A stretch of DNA of 64,000 nucleotides from Riptortus pedestris (GCA_019009955.1 CM032233.1:120058501-120122500), one strand, 5' to 3'; shown: positions 22,094 to 32,964, numbered from the stretch's first letter. The notes: generated by a model from the sequence alone, not told the origin. Numbers and translations are program-made.

Positions 22094-23215
22094 TCCCGTC
22101 ACGCAGGGGCTGCGTAAACTAAGCAGATTTCCGAAGTGAAATTTAGAAATAGATAAATCTACATACTGGTTACACCGCCGTTAATATTACACACACATAC
22201 ACATCTACACCACCGTTAATATTAGCCGAACAAATTCAAACGGTAATGAGAAATCATTTTGTAAATTTAAATAACCTCCCAACGGAAAACGTCTGAATTG
22301 TAAACAAACGAGTCTGAATATCGTTCAGGCCTGAACAAATAGATAGAAAATTTCTTCACCAGAAAGAAAAACAATTACTGAAATATATCAGAATATAACA
22401 TATTAATTTTTGATTGAATCAGAATAATTTTTATCTTAATCACTCAAATTTTAGTAGTCGAAGAACTAAAGAAGGGGGGCATCAACAGAACGTATTTGTA
22501 TATCTCTGTTACTTTAAGTCGGATCGAAAAATTGTATCCTACCAATCATATTGCAAATTAAATTTAGTATAAATATTGTCATATACATATATTCTCTATC
22601 TTGAATATTAACCGAGATATTTGCATTTTTCAGTTTTTCTCAGTTAATGAGGTTGTACTCGATGATGCGATTTTCGAAAAAGAAAAAAAAAATGTTTAGT
22701 TTTCAGCCTTCAGCCAACCCCCACTACTTCTCATGTCATATTAATAATATGCTCTTATATCATGAACCACTTTATTCGAAGGCTAAATACCAAATATTGT
22801 ATTCATTGAACTTCTATTTTGTGATATATATGCAAATACTCGTTCTGATGATCACTTCTTCTGTTGTTGGAATAAAACAATTTGAGTGATTGAGATAAAA
22901 ATTATTCTGAGTCATTATAAATTGCACTACTAGATATAGTATATAGTTTTCAATTATACTAATGTGTTATATTCAATTATATTTCTGTAATTATTTTTCT
23001 TTCCGTTGAAGAATATTTCTATCTATCTGCTCAGCTCTGAGCGGTTGGCAGACCTATTTTTCTTACAATTCTAACGCTTTCCGTTGGGAGGTTGTTAAAA
23101 ATGACTGAAAGACTCCTCATTACGGAATGTATCTTTTCACTAAATATTCACGGTGGTGTTAAGTGTTGCTAGTGTGTAGAATTATCTTTTCAAAAACCTC
23201 ACGAGGGAAATCCGT
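22094..23215. repeat. Family A fold-back: reverse arm 22094-22502, forward arm 22503-23215
   Basis: The reverse 3' half (cccgtcacgcaggggctgcg to gaacgtatttgtatatctc) is joined directly to a forward copy that starts mid-element (tgttactttaagtcggatcgaaaa) and runs to the 3' side (tcacgagggaaatccg). A displaced 5' fragment (aatgaggttgtactcgatgatgcgattttcgaaaa) lies at 22640-22680. The arms can pair over about 400 bp. Confidence 0.75.
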
Positions 23216-24002
23216 TTCCGGGATTTTTTAAATGTTACCAGAAAAACTATTAAATTAATTATTGGATTCTGTTGAAACTCATCGTCAACATTTATTGGAC
23301 CCATTGATAAAGTAAGGAACGAAATGGCATTTACCTACTTTGTCTGGATGGAGCTATACAACTAACTATGGTCATGGTCAAAATCCACCAAATACGGTTT
23401 AGTAATTATTGTTACACATTCATTTTAAAGTTTAACAATAATTTTTGTATGTGAAACATCACTTTGTGTATAATGTTCGCCTCAGGGATTTTAAGAAAGT
23501 AAATAAATATTAACATTTCAGTTTTCATCCACTTTACATTCATATAAACAGAGATAGTCAACCACTAATCGTTTGTTAACTAGCTGAGTCTCAGATAATT
23601 CTCTTTTTGAAATAAGGAGCTGAGCTGCTGGTACGCGGAAGTATTTATATTCGAAGTATCCGGTTGAGAAGTTTCAAGTTCGCCATCCTTGAATTTCCGG
23701 GTCAATTTCCTCTTTAGTGTTCTACTTCTAATTGTCTCCCTAGTTTCCTCAAGATTAGTTACAGACAGTTCCAGAATGAAATTGAGTAGGGTCCTTCACT
23801 TCCTCGTTTTAAAGTCGTCAATTCTATTTAATTTGTTAGTGCAGTCATCAGCTCCACGGAAACTTCCACAATTCGGTTTATACTGTCATGTAATTGTACT
23901 CGCTGGCTTGAGCTACACCACAGACTGACGTTTGAAAGTTTTAGAACTACTTGTCAGACATAAAGTTCAGTCCATTATTGTTTCTATTTTTAAATATCAC
24001 TA
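23216..24002. other. No recognisable feature
   Basis: The forward frame 23689-23928 (79 residues, hydrophobic start) resembles nothing I know, has no clear context and is probably chance. Confidence 0.35.
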
Positions 24003-24296
24003 GTCTCACAAGGGGAGTACACGGCCTTCCCACCCCCGCGATTTGAACGACAATTTTTTAATGTGTAGTACCCAATGGAAAACAAATTCTGTTAATGCGA
24101 CAGAACGCACTTGTCACGCGTTCGTCTAAAAAAAATGTTAAAGATTTGTCCGAAGTTTTAAGTTTTTCGGAAAACGTTTATTTCCTTCGGGGGCTGAGTT
24201 TGTAGTATTGTTCTTTTGTTACCGCAATATCTCGAGATCGGATCTCGCCGTAAGTGACCATTTTTTTTTGTTTCTAGAGCATTTATTTAATATTAA

Positions 24297-25913
24297 CCCT
24301 AGAAGTACCAAGGGGGGGGGGGCTCCGTGAGCCCACAACTTTTTGTTTTTGTTCCCTATCACCCAATTTTAATGGGATTTTTTGGATATTTTATGTATTC
24401 CTCAGAAAAACATCCTAGAATGAGGGCATAACAACAAAATTAAATAAAAAAATTTCTATGTTGAGAAAAAAAAATGTTTTGACGTATGGGCTCGAGGAGC
24501 CCCCCCCCCCCCGGGGTAATTGCAAGGGGCAGTTATAAAATTAAGTACCTAGGGGGGGGGCTCCTCGAGCCCACTGATATTTAATACTACTTTTAACTAG
24601 TAATTCAAGTGTTTTTAATTATATTGCTCAAATAATAATTACTATGATGTAATTTTAACATACACAAACCTTCTCAAGTTTTTTTTCCCCCAATAAAAAA
24701 AATATATATATCCTCCCCATATAATTTTGTTTCATATAAAAATATATTTCTGACTTGGTAATATACATAATATATAATTATCGCTCCTGATAGATACTTT
24801 TTAGAAAAGAGATCTGTACAAAAACTATAATTTGACTTACGTAGGAACTTTACAAAGCAGAAGGAAACATATTCCCGACATTTTGAAAAATGTCAAGGGA
24901 AGAGAGCTCTATTCTTCCCTATTTTTATACACTGATCCAAAATCAAACAAACTCCCTGGACACTTCAATCGTATATAACCCGAACTAGACCAACTAGAAA
25001 TTTACTACTTCTATCCACTCAACATTAAGACCCTCATATTGACCCCCAAAATCCTAAGAAAAAATCAGGCATAAATCTATTTTATAATGATACTAAGGGA
25101 GGAATAGATACAATCGATTCCATGGTGAGGCAATATTCTTGTAAAAGGGGAACAAGAAGGTGGTCATTATCTCTTTTCTACTCCCTCATAACAGCCCTCA
25201 ATTCTTATACAGTATTTACTCTTAAAAACACAACATGGAGAAGAAATAGTGCTGGCCGAAGAAAGTACTTTTTATTGGAACTAGCTGAGAGTTTAGTAAA
25301 ATTGTGTGTTGCTGAAAGGAGTGAAAATCGTATGGGCATTCCTAGATCTTCAGTGAAGGCCATGGAGCATGTTCTAGGGCGAGAACTGACTAATCTTCAA
25401 TTGGAGGAACAAGGTTCATCAAGTGGAAGGCTAAGGTGTTACACTTGTGTTAGAGAAGCCAAATCAAAAAAAGAAAAATACAACAACCTATCAAAATCTA
25501 AGCAGTGTTACTTCAAATGTAAACGTTCAGTGTGTAACAAACACTCGGGAAAAAAATTATAGTGCAAAAGCATCGATAATTGCAATTACGAATCTGATAA
25601 TTAGATTTTCTTAAATTATTATTCTATTGTGTTATAATAACTTAGATATGGATAGCTTTTTATTCTAACAATGTTTAGATATGTTCCTCTAGTAGAATAA
25701 AATTATTTTTAATTTAAAGTCATCCTTTTTTCCCCATCCGAACTTTTTTTTCACAGGTGTCATAAGAAACGTTCATTTAACATAATTCAATAGAAATAAA
25801 AATTTTAAAAAAAATTATAGACCCAAAATAAAAGGTTTTTAAGGTTGTGGGCTCAAGGAGCCCCCCCCCCCTTGGTAATCCATGCAACCTGGGAGAGGTC
25901 GGTAATACTAGGG
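24297..25913 (+). mobile_element. piggyBac-type transposon (copy 1)
   Basis: Flanked by TTAA at 24293-24296 and 25914-25917. Ends are CCCTAGAAGTACC and GGTAATACTAGGG. A motif of a long G-run followed by ctcc(t/g)(c/t)gagccc occurs four times in alternating orientation (near 24312, 24488, 24551, 25850). It holds the 3' third of a transposase gene. Length is 1617 bp, against about 2.3-2.5 kb for intact relatives. Confidence 0.92.
24847..25562 (+). pseudogene. piggyBac transposase, C-terminal third
   Basis: Decayed coding begins near 24847 (RRKHIPDILK, then GRELYSSLF) with stops, then LLLLSTQH. An open stretch from 25029 carries YNDTKGGIDTIDSM at 25083-25124, which includes the conserved late Asp pair of the DDE/D core. 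The open frame 25122-25562 continues with RQYSCKRGTRRWSL, FLLELAESLV and the C-terminal cysteine-rich domain (RCYTC, then QCYFKC, VCNKH). The first roughly 300 residues, with the earlier catalytic Asp residues, are absent because of an internal deletion, so the protein cannot act. Family identity is clear from the order of motifs. Confidence 0.88.
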
Positions 25914-25964
25914 TTAATAAATAAATAAAAAAAATGTTCCAATTATTGACATTTAATTTTTAAC

Positions 25965-26279
25965 GTGTTCTATATATTTAAAGAAAAATCAAATGCTGAC
26001 GTATGTTTCTATCATCAAGTTAAAAATGTTATTAAGCGGCTCCAAAACTACTCGTATATGATAGAGCAGAATCGTCAAATATCTTCTAGAGAGGATTGTA
26101 CTAAAATTCATTCTATTCTTCAACACCAATTGTCATCGCCAATATTTGTTGATTGGTTATGGTACGCATGGTTTGCTTCAAAACTTTGCAATAAAAGAGA
26201 ATTTGTTTTGAAAATCAAGTTTATTTTCCTAAACACGTTTTTAAAACGCCCTGTGCGTGAGAATAGCTGTATTTATTAG
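25965..26279 (+). pseudogene. Unknown protein fragment inside the long-TIR transposon
   Basis: A 104-residue frame between the arms of the transposon. The middle (residues about 14-60, DVCFYHQVKNVIKRLQNYS, then REDCTKIHSILQHQLSSPIF) is also found, frameshifted, at 14155-14290 (plus) and in part at 13985-14040 (minus). It is likely a piece of that transposon's own transposase or of a captured gene. I do not recognise the family. The end (DWLWYAWFASKLCNKREF) is not present in the other copies. Confidence 0.4.
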
Positions 26280-26850
26280 ATGTGCCATAAATTTTGGTTT
26301 TAATTGCTTTTATGATCAACATCATCCAGCATCTTGCTGGTATGGGCCTACAGATTACTCTAATTAATATTACCTGTTAAATTTGTTTGTTTTAAATTAA
26401 TAGTAATCTATTTTTCGTATAGTATTAAATATTACATTATATTACAGTCTTCACAGAATGCATTCCAATTTTCAATAAAAATTAAATGCCAATAGCTCAA
26501 ACAATTTTTTAATTATTTATTAATATTAAATAGATGCTCTAGAAACAAAAAATAAAAAAGAATTCCAAAGATAAAATAGTCGCTCTCGGCGAGATTTGAT
26601 CTCGAGATCTTGCGGTTACAAAAGAAGAACGCTCTCAACTTATCCAACGAAGCTCTTTGAAATAAACGTCTTCGGAACAACTCAAGACTTTGGGCAAAGT
26701 TTTAACATTTTGTTTTATACGAACGCGTGAGAAGTGCGTTCTCCCGCTTTAACATAAATTGTTTCATATTAGTTCTTAATACACATTAAAAAAATGTTCG
26801 TTCAAATCGGTGGGGAAAATGCCGTGCACTCCACTTGGCAATGATAATGG

Positions 26851-27118
26851 GGTCAAAATACAGTTTATTTACCAATCTGAGTGTTCCAGTTATTCCTATA
26901 ATGTGTTAATTAAACTAGCAGTTAACAGACTAACTCTTGAGCGGATATTATTTTGGACGTAGTAGAATAATTACTTTAAGAGGTTCTATGGTCTGGTTTA
27001 TGGATTGTATAATGAGATTTATGGAAGGGATATCAACAAAGCATTCATGCAAATTTTATGTGAAGGAATGAAAACCTTTAATGGAGAAGGTCCTTATGAA
27101 CCAAACTAGCAGAGAATG
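26851..27118. repeat. Spacer with a diverged dispersed segment at 27001-27110
   Basis: 27010-27110 (gagatttatgg, gggatatca, attcatgcaaattttatgtga, aatggaga) has a diverged partner at 28496-28610. The function is unknown. Confidence 0.45.
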
Positions 27119-27423
27119 AAGTGGTTCATGATATAACAGCTTATTATTAATATGGCATGAGTAAAAGCGGGGGTTTGCTGATGGCTGAAAACTCAAAAAT
27201 GCAAAAATCTCGAGTAATATTCAACATAGAGAATAATTGTATATATCACTATTTATAGCACATTTAATTTTCATTAAGATTGAACCTATATCATTTTTCA
27301 ATCCGGCGTAACGTAGATATTTCGAATTTTCGATAAGCCCCCATTCTCTAACCCCCTCCCCCTCCCACTGATCCGATTTCAGCCATTAACGAACTTGGAC
27401 TTTCTTTTAACATAATATGATTA

Positions 27424-27545
27424 TTTTATTTATTTATTTATTAACGTCCACTTTTTGCAACTTAGGCTAATCGGGACGGGTTATCTACAGGTTACCACCC
27501 TTTTCTAGCCAGGGTGGGATTAAATAAATTCATTAAATAACGTCC
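27424..27545 (-). mobile_element. SINE (copy 3), 5'-truncated with inverted 5' piece
   Basis: The minus-strand 3' half of the SINE (tail at the left) occupies 27424-27521. It is followed by a plus-strand piece, aaattcattaaataacgtcctaa, that lies immediately upstream in the parent SINE. Flanked by taatatgatta at 27413-27423 and 27546-27556 (last bases shared with the SINE edge). This is the signature of twin priming during LINE-driven insertion. Confidence 0.8.
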
Positions 27546-27631
27546 TAATATGATTAAAGATCGAGTTTGGTAATGATCAAACTCCTGCTTTAATCATTTT
27601 ATGTTAAAAGAAAGAACAAGTTCGATAATGG

Positions 27632-27680
<49 letters not shown>

Positions 27681-27719
27681 AGAGTATACTTTTGATCGGT
27701 CCTCATTTTAGCAGATTTC

Positions 27720-27827
27720 CCTTAAGTGAAATCAGCTATTGAGGTCGTACTCATGACGCGAGTTTCGAAAAATTTCTTCAAATGTCCATCGATCCTACCC
27801 AGGAGATGACGAAAATGAGGTCCGTTC

Positions 27828-27889
<62 letters not shown>

Positions 27890-28351
27890 GTTGACGCTCT
27901 AGCGGTCGCAATTTTTGTTTTATCGTTACCAAACTCGGAATTTAATCGTTTTATGTAAAAAGGAAGATCAAGTTCGTTAATGGCTGAAATCGGACCAGTG
28001 GGAGGGGGGATTTTTGAAAATTCACAATATCTCCGTTATTATGCGTCGGATCGAAAAATTGTATAGAATCTGTCTTGTTGCAAATTTACTATAAATATTG
28101 TTCTATACATTTTTTCTGTATCTTGAATATTAACAGAGATATTTTCATTTGTATTTTGTGTGTGGTCGGCAGGAGTCGGTTTTGATCGGGACTTTCCGCC
28201 GAGAGCTCTGGTGGCCGTTTCTGTAACTGTTCGTCCCTCGTGAATAGGTTTAGAGATCCCTTGCTACTACAGGTGTTATTGGGCAGATTTCTCTATTGTA
28301 AAACTTCACGTGGGAAATGTGCTTAGTTTACGCAGCCCCTGTGTGACGGAC
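27720..28351 (+). repeat. Family A, short form, nested in a reverse family A copy
   Basis: 632 bp, agcagatttcccttaagtgaa to cagcccctgtgtgacggac, (TA)n at about 27833-27887. The host reads cggtcctcatttt before and tttttcgtcatctcc after. Other copies have cctcattttcgtcatctcc uninterrupted. Confidence 0.88.
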
Positions 28352-28495
28352 TTTTTCGTCATCTCCTGGGTAGGATTGATGGACATTTGAAGACATGAGT
28401 ACGACCTCAATAGCTAATTTCCCTTAAGGGAAACCTGCTAGAAGATTTCGCTTTACAACCTAGCGTTCAAGTGAAGACTAACAATAATGGAGATT

Positions 28496-28789
28496 TATGG
28501 CTTGCATAATATGAATTGAGGAAGGGATATCATAAAAAAATTCATTCAAATTTTATGTGAGAGAAAGAATGGAAACATTCAATGGAGATGGTCGCTATGA
28601 AGCAAACTAACAGGGAAGCCATCAATGTTTGTTTTGAAAGGGCTGTGGAGAGTGAAGAGATAGAAGCTAGGGAGATAGGCGGGGATGAGGTGTTGGTGGA
28701 GGCTTGGTAAACAGGATATTGCCCGCACACCTTCAGCCTAACCCTTTCCCACGGCAACGGCTAATACTAGCCACAATTTACTCTTCACC
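28496..28789. repeat. Partner of the 27001-27110 segment, plus unclassified sequence
   Basis: 28496-28610 resembles 27001-27110 at about 70-75 percent by eye. The reverse frame 28542-28757 overlaps it and has no motif. The rest is unclassified. Confidence 0.4.
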
Positions 28790-30715
28790 CTTCCTCCTGT
28801 CTAATACCGTTCCACCGAGAAATCTTCCCCTAGATCTGCTCTATTGTTGATGGTAGATCCTGTATAATGCTATTTTCCAGGAGTTAACACCATAGCTCCT
28901 CCCAGAGGCCATTTGCCCCCAGAACTCTTCGACGAAGCTTCTTTCCAAAGCATTTTGTCAGAAATTCTCATAGGCTCGGTCAAATCCAATACCAATGCAT
29001 TATTGATAGGAGCTGCGGTCTAAAGATGTTTCTAGACGTTAGCACTAATGCTACTCTCTAATACAGTTCCCAGAAAAATCTTCATATTATACACTGCTGT
29101 GATATAATTAAGCAATACCGTTCTCAGAATTATCTGTCCAATTTTTCCCCAAAACTTTATAAAACTGCTCCAGCTATCTTTTCTCAGGAATTATTCGACT
29201 CCTTCTTATCAAATTCCCAAGAAATGTTCATCATAGCTCTGGTCTTTTACGATTCATTTTTCTTTTCATTTGACGGTAGCTTCTGTATAATGCTTAATTC
29301 CCGAAGTTAACACTATAGCTCCTGCCAACAACCATTTGCAATTAAGAATTGGCCATTCACGACTGACTCACATTTACTTACTGGAGAAGACGAACCCTAC
29401 TGCCAACACTGTAACTGCAGACTATAAAACATATACTAACTGACTACTATGTAAGGACTCACATAGGCCTACCGTACATTTTGACTGAATTACTACGTAG
29501 CCCTAGTCAGTATATAGACTGCGTATTACACTACTTGAAAAATAATATTTTCAAAAAAATTATATTGTAGGACAATACTGAAAATATTTGTAGAAATGAG
29601 TGTACTTGAGTAAAATGATAAACTGATGATAAAAATTTAACTGATACGTCTCTAAATCGCACCAGTCGTGAAACGCAATTACTGTAAGAATAAATAAATA
29701 AAAAACAATGACCATTTGCCCTGGAACAACAACAAAGCTTTTTTCTAATTCAATTTCTCAATAATTATCAAATAAATAAATATCAAATCTTCGTCAAATA
29801 CAATTTCATTGTATTATTGATAGCAGCTGCTGTCTAACGATGTTTTCAAGACGTTAGCACTAATGCTGCTCTCTAATACGATTCCCCAAAAAAATCATTA
29901 CCATTGGTCTGATATAATTCAGAAATCAGAACCTTGTATCCAATTTTTATTCGAAATACTTACAACGCAGCTCTAGTTGTCATATTCCTCATCAAATTCC
30001 CTAGAAATGTTCACCATAGCTCTGGCCTTGTAGGATTCTTTAGTATTGTTGATGGTAGCTTGAGTCCAATGCCATATCTCAATGGTTTCCAGCATAGCTC
30101 TTCTTCAATCCCACTCCTTAAAAAATCTGATGTGGGCATCAGATGACCTGGGTGCATGTCAAATTAATTAAATTAACTTCATTTGAAAGTATATGCGAGT
30201 TTTCCGATCTAATGCATCGCATCAAAAAATGTCATGGAACATAAGTCATTGATATTTTTACGGTAAAAAAAAAAACATCCCATACAACATTTTTTATCTT
30301 TAATACATATAGGGAAATTTGGAATGTTTATTTTCGACCTCCTCTATCCCTCCCCACTTCAGTCGACCAAAAGGAAAAGTGCAAAAATAGTCATTATATT
30401 TGGGATTGTTATATCCCAAATATAAAATTTCAACATCCTAGGTTAGCGGGTTTTCGTGGGGGGGGGGAACACGTCATGCCAAAACTTGTCCAAATCGGAT
30501 GAACGAATAATTCTGTTGAAATCAGAAAACTGAACATTTTCGCGATTACTATGTACCTCCAGGTTATTTTCCATAAGTCCAGACTACACTCTAGGATCTC
30601 TTTTCCCTTTGCTTGGAATTCTTAACTTAGCTCGTTCCTAGTGCTAATGATTCCCTAAAAATTCTTATCATACAGTTCTGCCTAAATACCATTACAACAT
30701 AATTTCTCAGGGTAG
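28790..30715. repeat. Old degenerate tandem array
   Basis: The long blocks gttgatggtag-tcctgtataatgct and agttaacaccatagctcctcc recur at 28845, 29270 and partly 30050. acgttagcactaatgctgctctctaatac recurs at 29037 and 29840. aattccc(a/t)agaaatgttca(t/c)catagctctgg recurs at 29212 and 29994. Spacings are near 425 and 780-800 bp. A shorter motif, (t)tcccaga-aattnttcat, recurs irregularly within. 30150-30560 interrupts the array with unrelated sequence. Confidence 0.6.
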
Positions 30716-30814
30716 CTCAGCATAATAATATTTATTACACTGTGAAAGGCGTATGAGACGAAAGAAGACAAGGCCTGTAAAACAATCAAATATATACACA
30801 CAAATAAAAAGCTG

Positions 30815-31039
30815 CGACACTACCAGACGGAATTGTTTTAGAGAATTACCGACATTATATGAATTGAAAACAGTCTCACAGTGGATAAAAAAAACGTCGG
30901 GGTCTCTTTTTAAAAAATTCGGCATCTGGGAACTAATTGTGACCGTAGAAGCTGCATCCACGAGCTGGGGGTTGCGAGCAGGCGTCTTGATCTCATCACC
31001 TTCCATGGTGAGTAAGTCAAATAAATTGCTCGATTGCAT
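30815..31039 (-). pseudogene. gag N-terminal fragment of a Ty3/gypsy element
   Basis: Starts at ATG 31039, about 50 bp after the LTR. It is open for about 75 codons before running into LTR sequence. Residues about 38-75 (MPNFLKRDPDVFFIHCE, then FRLVVSQL) fit the start of the gypsy-type capsid domain (P-x-F/L-dP-x-F-x-E-F, later a VV-x-L). Everything after the first capsid helices is deleted, so no zinc knuckle, protease or polymerase remains. Confidence 0.6.
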
Positions 31040-31090
31040 ATTTAAAATGGCGTACTCACTTGTAAATAAATATCACGTCTGGGTCACCAA

Positions 31091-31389
31091 TGTGAAAGGC
31101 ATGTCAGACGAAAGAAGTCAAGGCCTGTTAAACTTAATCAAATATATTCACAACAAATAACATATGAAAAAGCTATTTACAAAAATATTTATGGCCGCCG
31201 TTTGTCAGTTTATAGAAAAACGCACTATAACCAAAAACGTAGTATACAACCTGGATGCCAAACTTGGACTGTTTTTAACCTCGCTGTTTAGCGACTTCTC
31301 TATAGCAACGAGATACTCGCGAACACATGACAATTCAAAGACTAACTGTCAAGGTTAGGTATCACGTTCGCGAGTACCTCGCCGCTACA
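31091..31389 (-). repeat. 5' LTR of the gypsy remnant
   Basis: On the minus strand it begins TGTAGCGGCGAGG and ends CCTTTCACA, with TG/CA termini. The last 70 bp are repeated at 30741-30813. The plus-strand open frames 30753-31160 and 31164-31358 are shadows of this region. Confidence 0.65.
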
Positions 31390-31422
31390 CCACTACGTCA
31401 GTCATATCGTATTCTATGTAGA

Positions 31423-31562
31423 TTTTATATTATTTAGAATATTACAGCCTGCATTTAAATGCATTTGGTAATGTGTGATATGTACAATACATTAGTCTCT
31501 CCTTCACTCTTGACAGAAGCCACACCCCTTCACCACAATGAGAGGAGCAGCCTCTCCCTACT
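31423..31562 (-). mobile_element. Jockey LINE 3' end, 140 bp, with target duplication
   Basis: Reverse complement of the 3' UTR at 16500-16640. Flanked by a perfect 13-bp duplication tattctatgtaga at 31410-31422 and 31563-31575, so it is an independent, severely 5'-truncated insertion. It carries no coding sequence. Confidence 0.88.
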
Positions 31563-31575
31563 TATTCTATGTAGA

Positions 31576-32964
31576 GCTCTAATAAGACCCTTAAAGTGCT
31601 GTCGACAGATGCGTGTGTAAAATGAAATTCTACTTAGTTTTGAATCTGAATATGTAGCCTCGGCACCAAATATTAAATGCAGAAAGGAAGCAAAAAAATA
31701 AATATCTAAACTTAAAAAAAAAAACGAATTTAAGCTAAAATAAGTTCTACGCAGGCAGCCCATACGTGTTTATCTTAAGCTGTATATAAGGAATAAGAAA
31801 ATAAAATAAAATAAAACTATTATTCGCTGTAGGTCGATAGGTACATGTTCTCAGAAGCCAAATGGTAGCTATCGAAGAGGATAAACGAAAGTTGGTTGTG
31901 CCTGGTTCTTTGTGGACTCCAACGAGAAAAAGGCAGGTGGTTCCTGGGAGGTGACGACATCATGACAAACAGAGTCAGCCCTGAACGTCGAGTAATGAGC
32001 CATTAACGATCTTCCTCCATTCGATTTGTGAGCAATGCCCGAGAGTAAGAACCCCCTCAAACGACGAATTTTTCTTTGGAGTCGGTTTCCTTTAGAAAAA
32101 GGATACTTTTGAAGTAGCTCACAAAAGAAGGCTTCATATCTTTACGAATCATTGTGAATCAGTGCCAAAACAGGATCATTTTGAATTAATATTTTATGGT
32201 CATAGATATGGAGAGACTGGAGAAGATAAAAAAACAATACTTGAAGGAAAGAGTTAAGGAAAAAAACCAGTTATTATTCCTTTAAGGAAATGCATACCTT
32301 ATAATTGCAATAAGCTTAATTTATTAAAAAAAAACACCTCTCCAGATTTTTCAATAAAATAAACCTCAGAAAGAGAGTTTAAGCGATATTGCTTGTTCAA
32401 TTCATCAGAATTTATCGGCTCCGATAAAGTATAAAAACTGGAAGTAAGAAAAGATAGAAGAAATTTAAGGGGGAAGAGGCGACGCGCCTTTTCCTCTTCT
32501 TAAATCACATCGATATTTTATTAATTTCATCAAGTCAGAAACAGAGCGGCTCTTTATTTCTTTCCGAATAAAAGTAAGGGCATAAAATAACAAACCTAAT
32601 AGTACTGTGTGATTCAACTTATGTGTATAATACCGCTTTAAGTATAAGTTTTAACTTTTCCAGAAAATTTGGTAGCTCTTATTTATGAATACGATAGGTT
32701 ATCCCTCGCTCGACTCCAACCAAAATGAAGAAGAATTCATTCTACTAAATTAAACAAATTTATCGTGGAAAAATATGGCCTATTGAAGAATTGCGATTTC
32801 CTCCGTCCCTGTTACATTATAAGTCGAACAAAATAGATCTGCATATAATCCCTCCTATACAATGTTTCCACAAATAAGAGAATTGTTTTTTACAATTTCG
32901 ATATTTCACATCCTCTGCAACTCCAACATCCTATAGTCCAATATGATCGGGACGCTGCATATAT
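31576..32964. other. No recognisable feature
   Basis: Mixed composition. The reverse-strand frames (31530-31763, 31869-32060) carry no motif. No repeat shared with the rest of the window was seen. Confidence 0.35.

Larger units (their letters stand above)
24003..26850. mobile_element. Unclassified DNA transposon with long terminal inverted repeats
   Basis: The left arm (24003-24296 plus 25914-25962) and right arm (about 26455-26848, inverted) match over roughly 340 bp or more: caaggggagtacacgg / ccgtgcactccacttg, the acgcgttcgt / acgaacgcgt region, tctcgagatcggatctcgcc / ggcgagatttgatctcgaga, and gtttctagagcatttatttaatatta / taatattaaatagatgctctagaaac. A piggyBac sits in the left arm. Excluding it the element is about 1.23 kb. 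I could not find a clear target duplication. Long arms are typical of Mutator-like and several other superfamilies, but I cannot place it. Confidence 0.7.
27119..28437 (-). repeat. Family A, long form, carrying a SINE and a nested family A copy
   Basis: Starts within the body (tggttcatgatataacagc), has the SINE at 27424-27545 and a (TA)n(CA)n block at about 27635-27680. It is cut at cctcatttt (27719) by a short family A copy and resumes at tttttcgtcatctcctgggtagg after 28351, ending ttcccttaagggaaacctgct. Confidence 0.8.
30741..31389 (-). mobile_element. Ty3/gypsy LTR retrotransposon, massively deleted
   Basis: Order on the minus strand: 5' LTR (31389-31091), leader with ttggtgacccagacgtgat just after the LTR, start of gag, then a jump into the last 70 bp of a 3' LTR (30813-30741). 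The jump joins at a shared agct. The leader motif right after the LTR resembles that of Mag-type Ty3/gypsy elements. Confidence 0.7.

Noticed and set aside
25122..25562. 146-residue frame as an intact domesticated piggyBac gene
   Set aside because: It lacks the N-terminal two thirds and the first catalytic Asp residues, and it still sits between transposon ends with TTAA flanks.
30736..31390. tacac as a 5-bp target duplication of the gypsy remnant
   Set aside because: Using it would remove the CA end of the LTR. The TG/CA termini fit better and then no duplication is seen.
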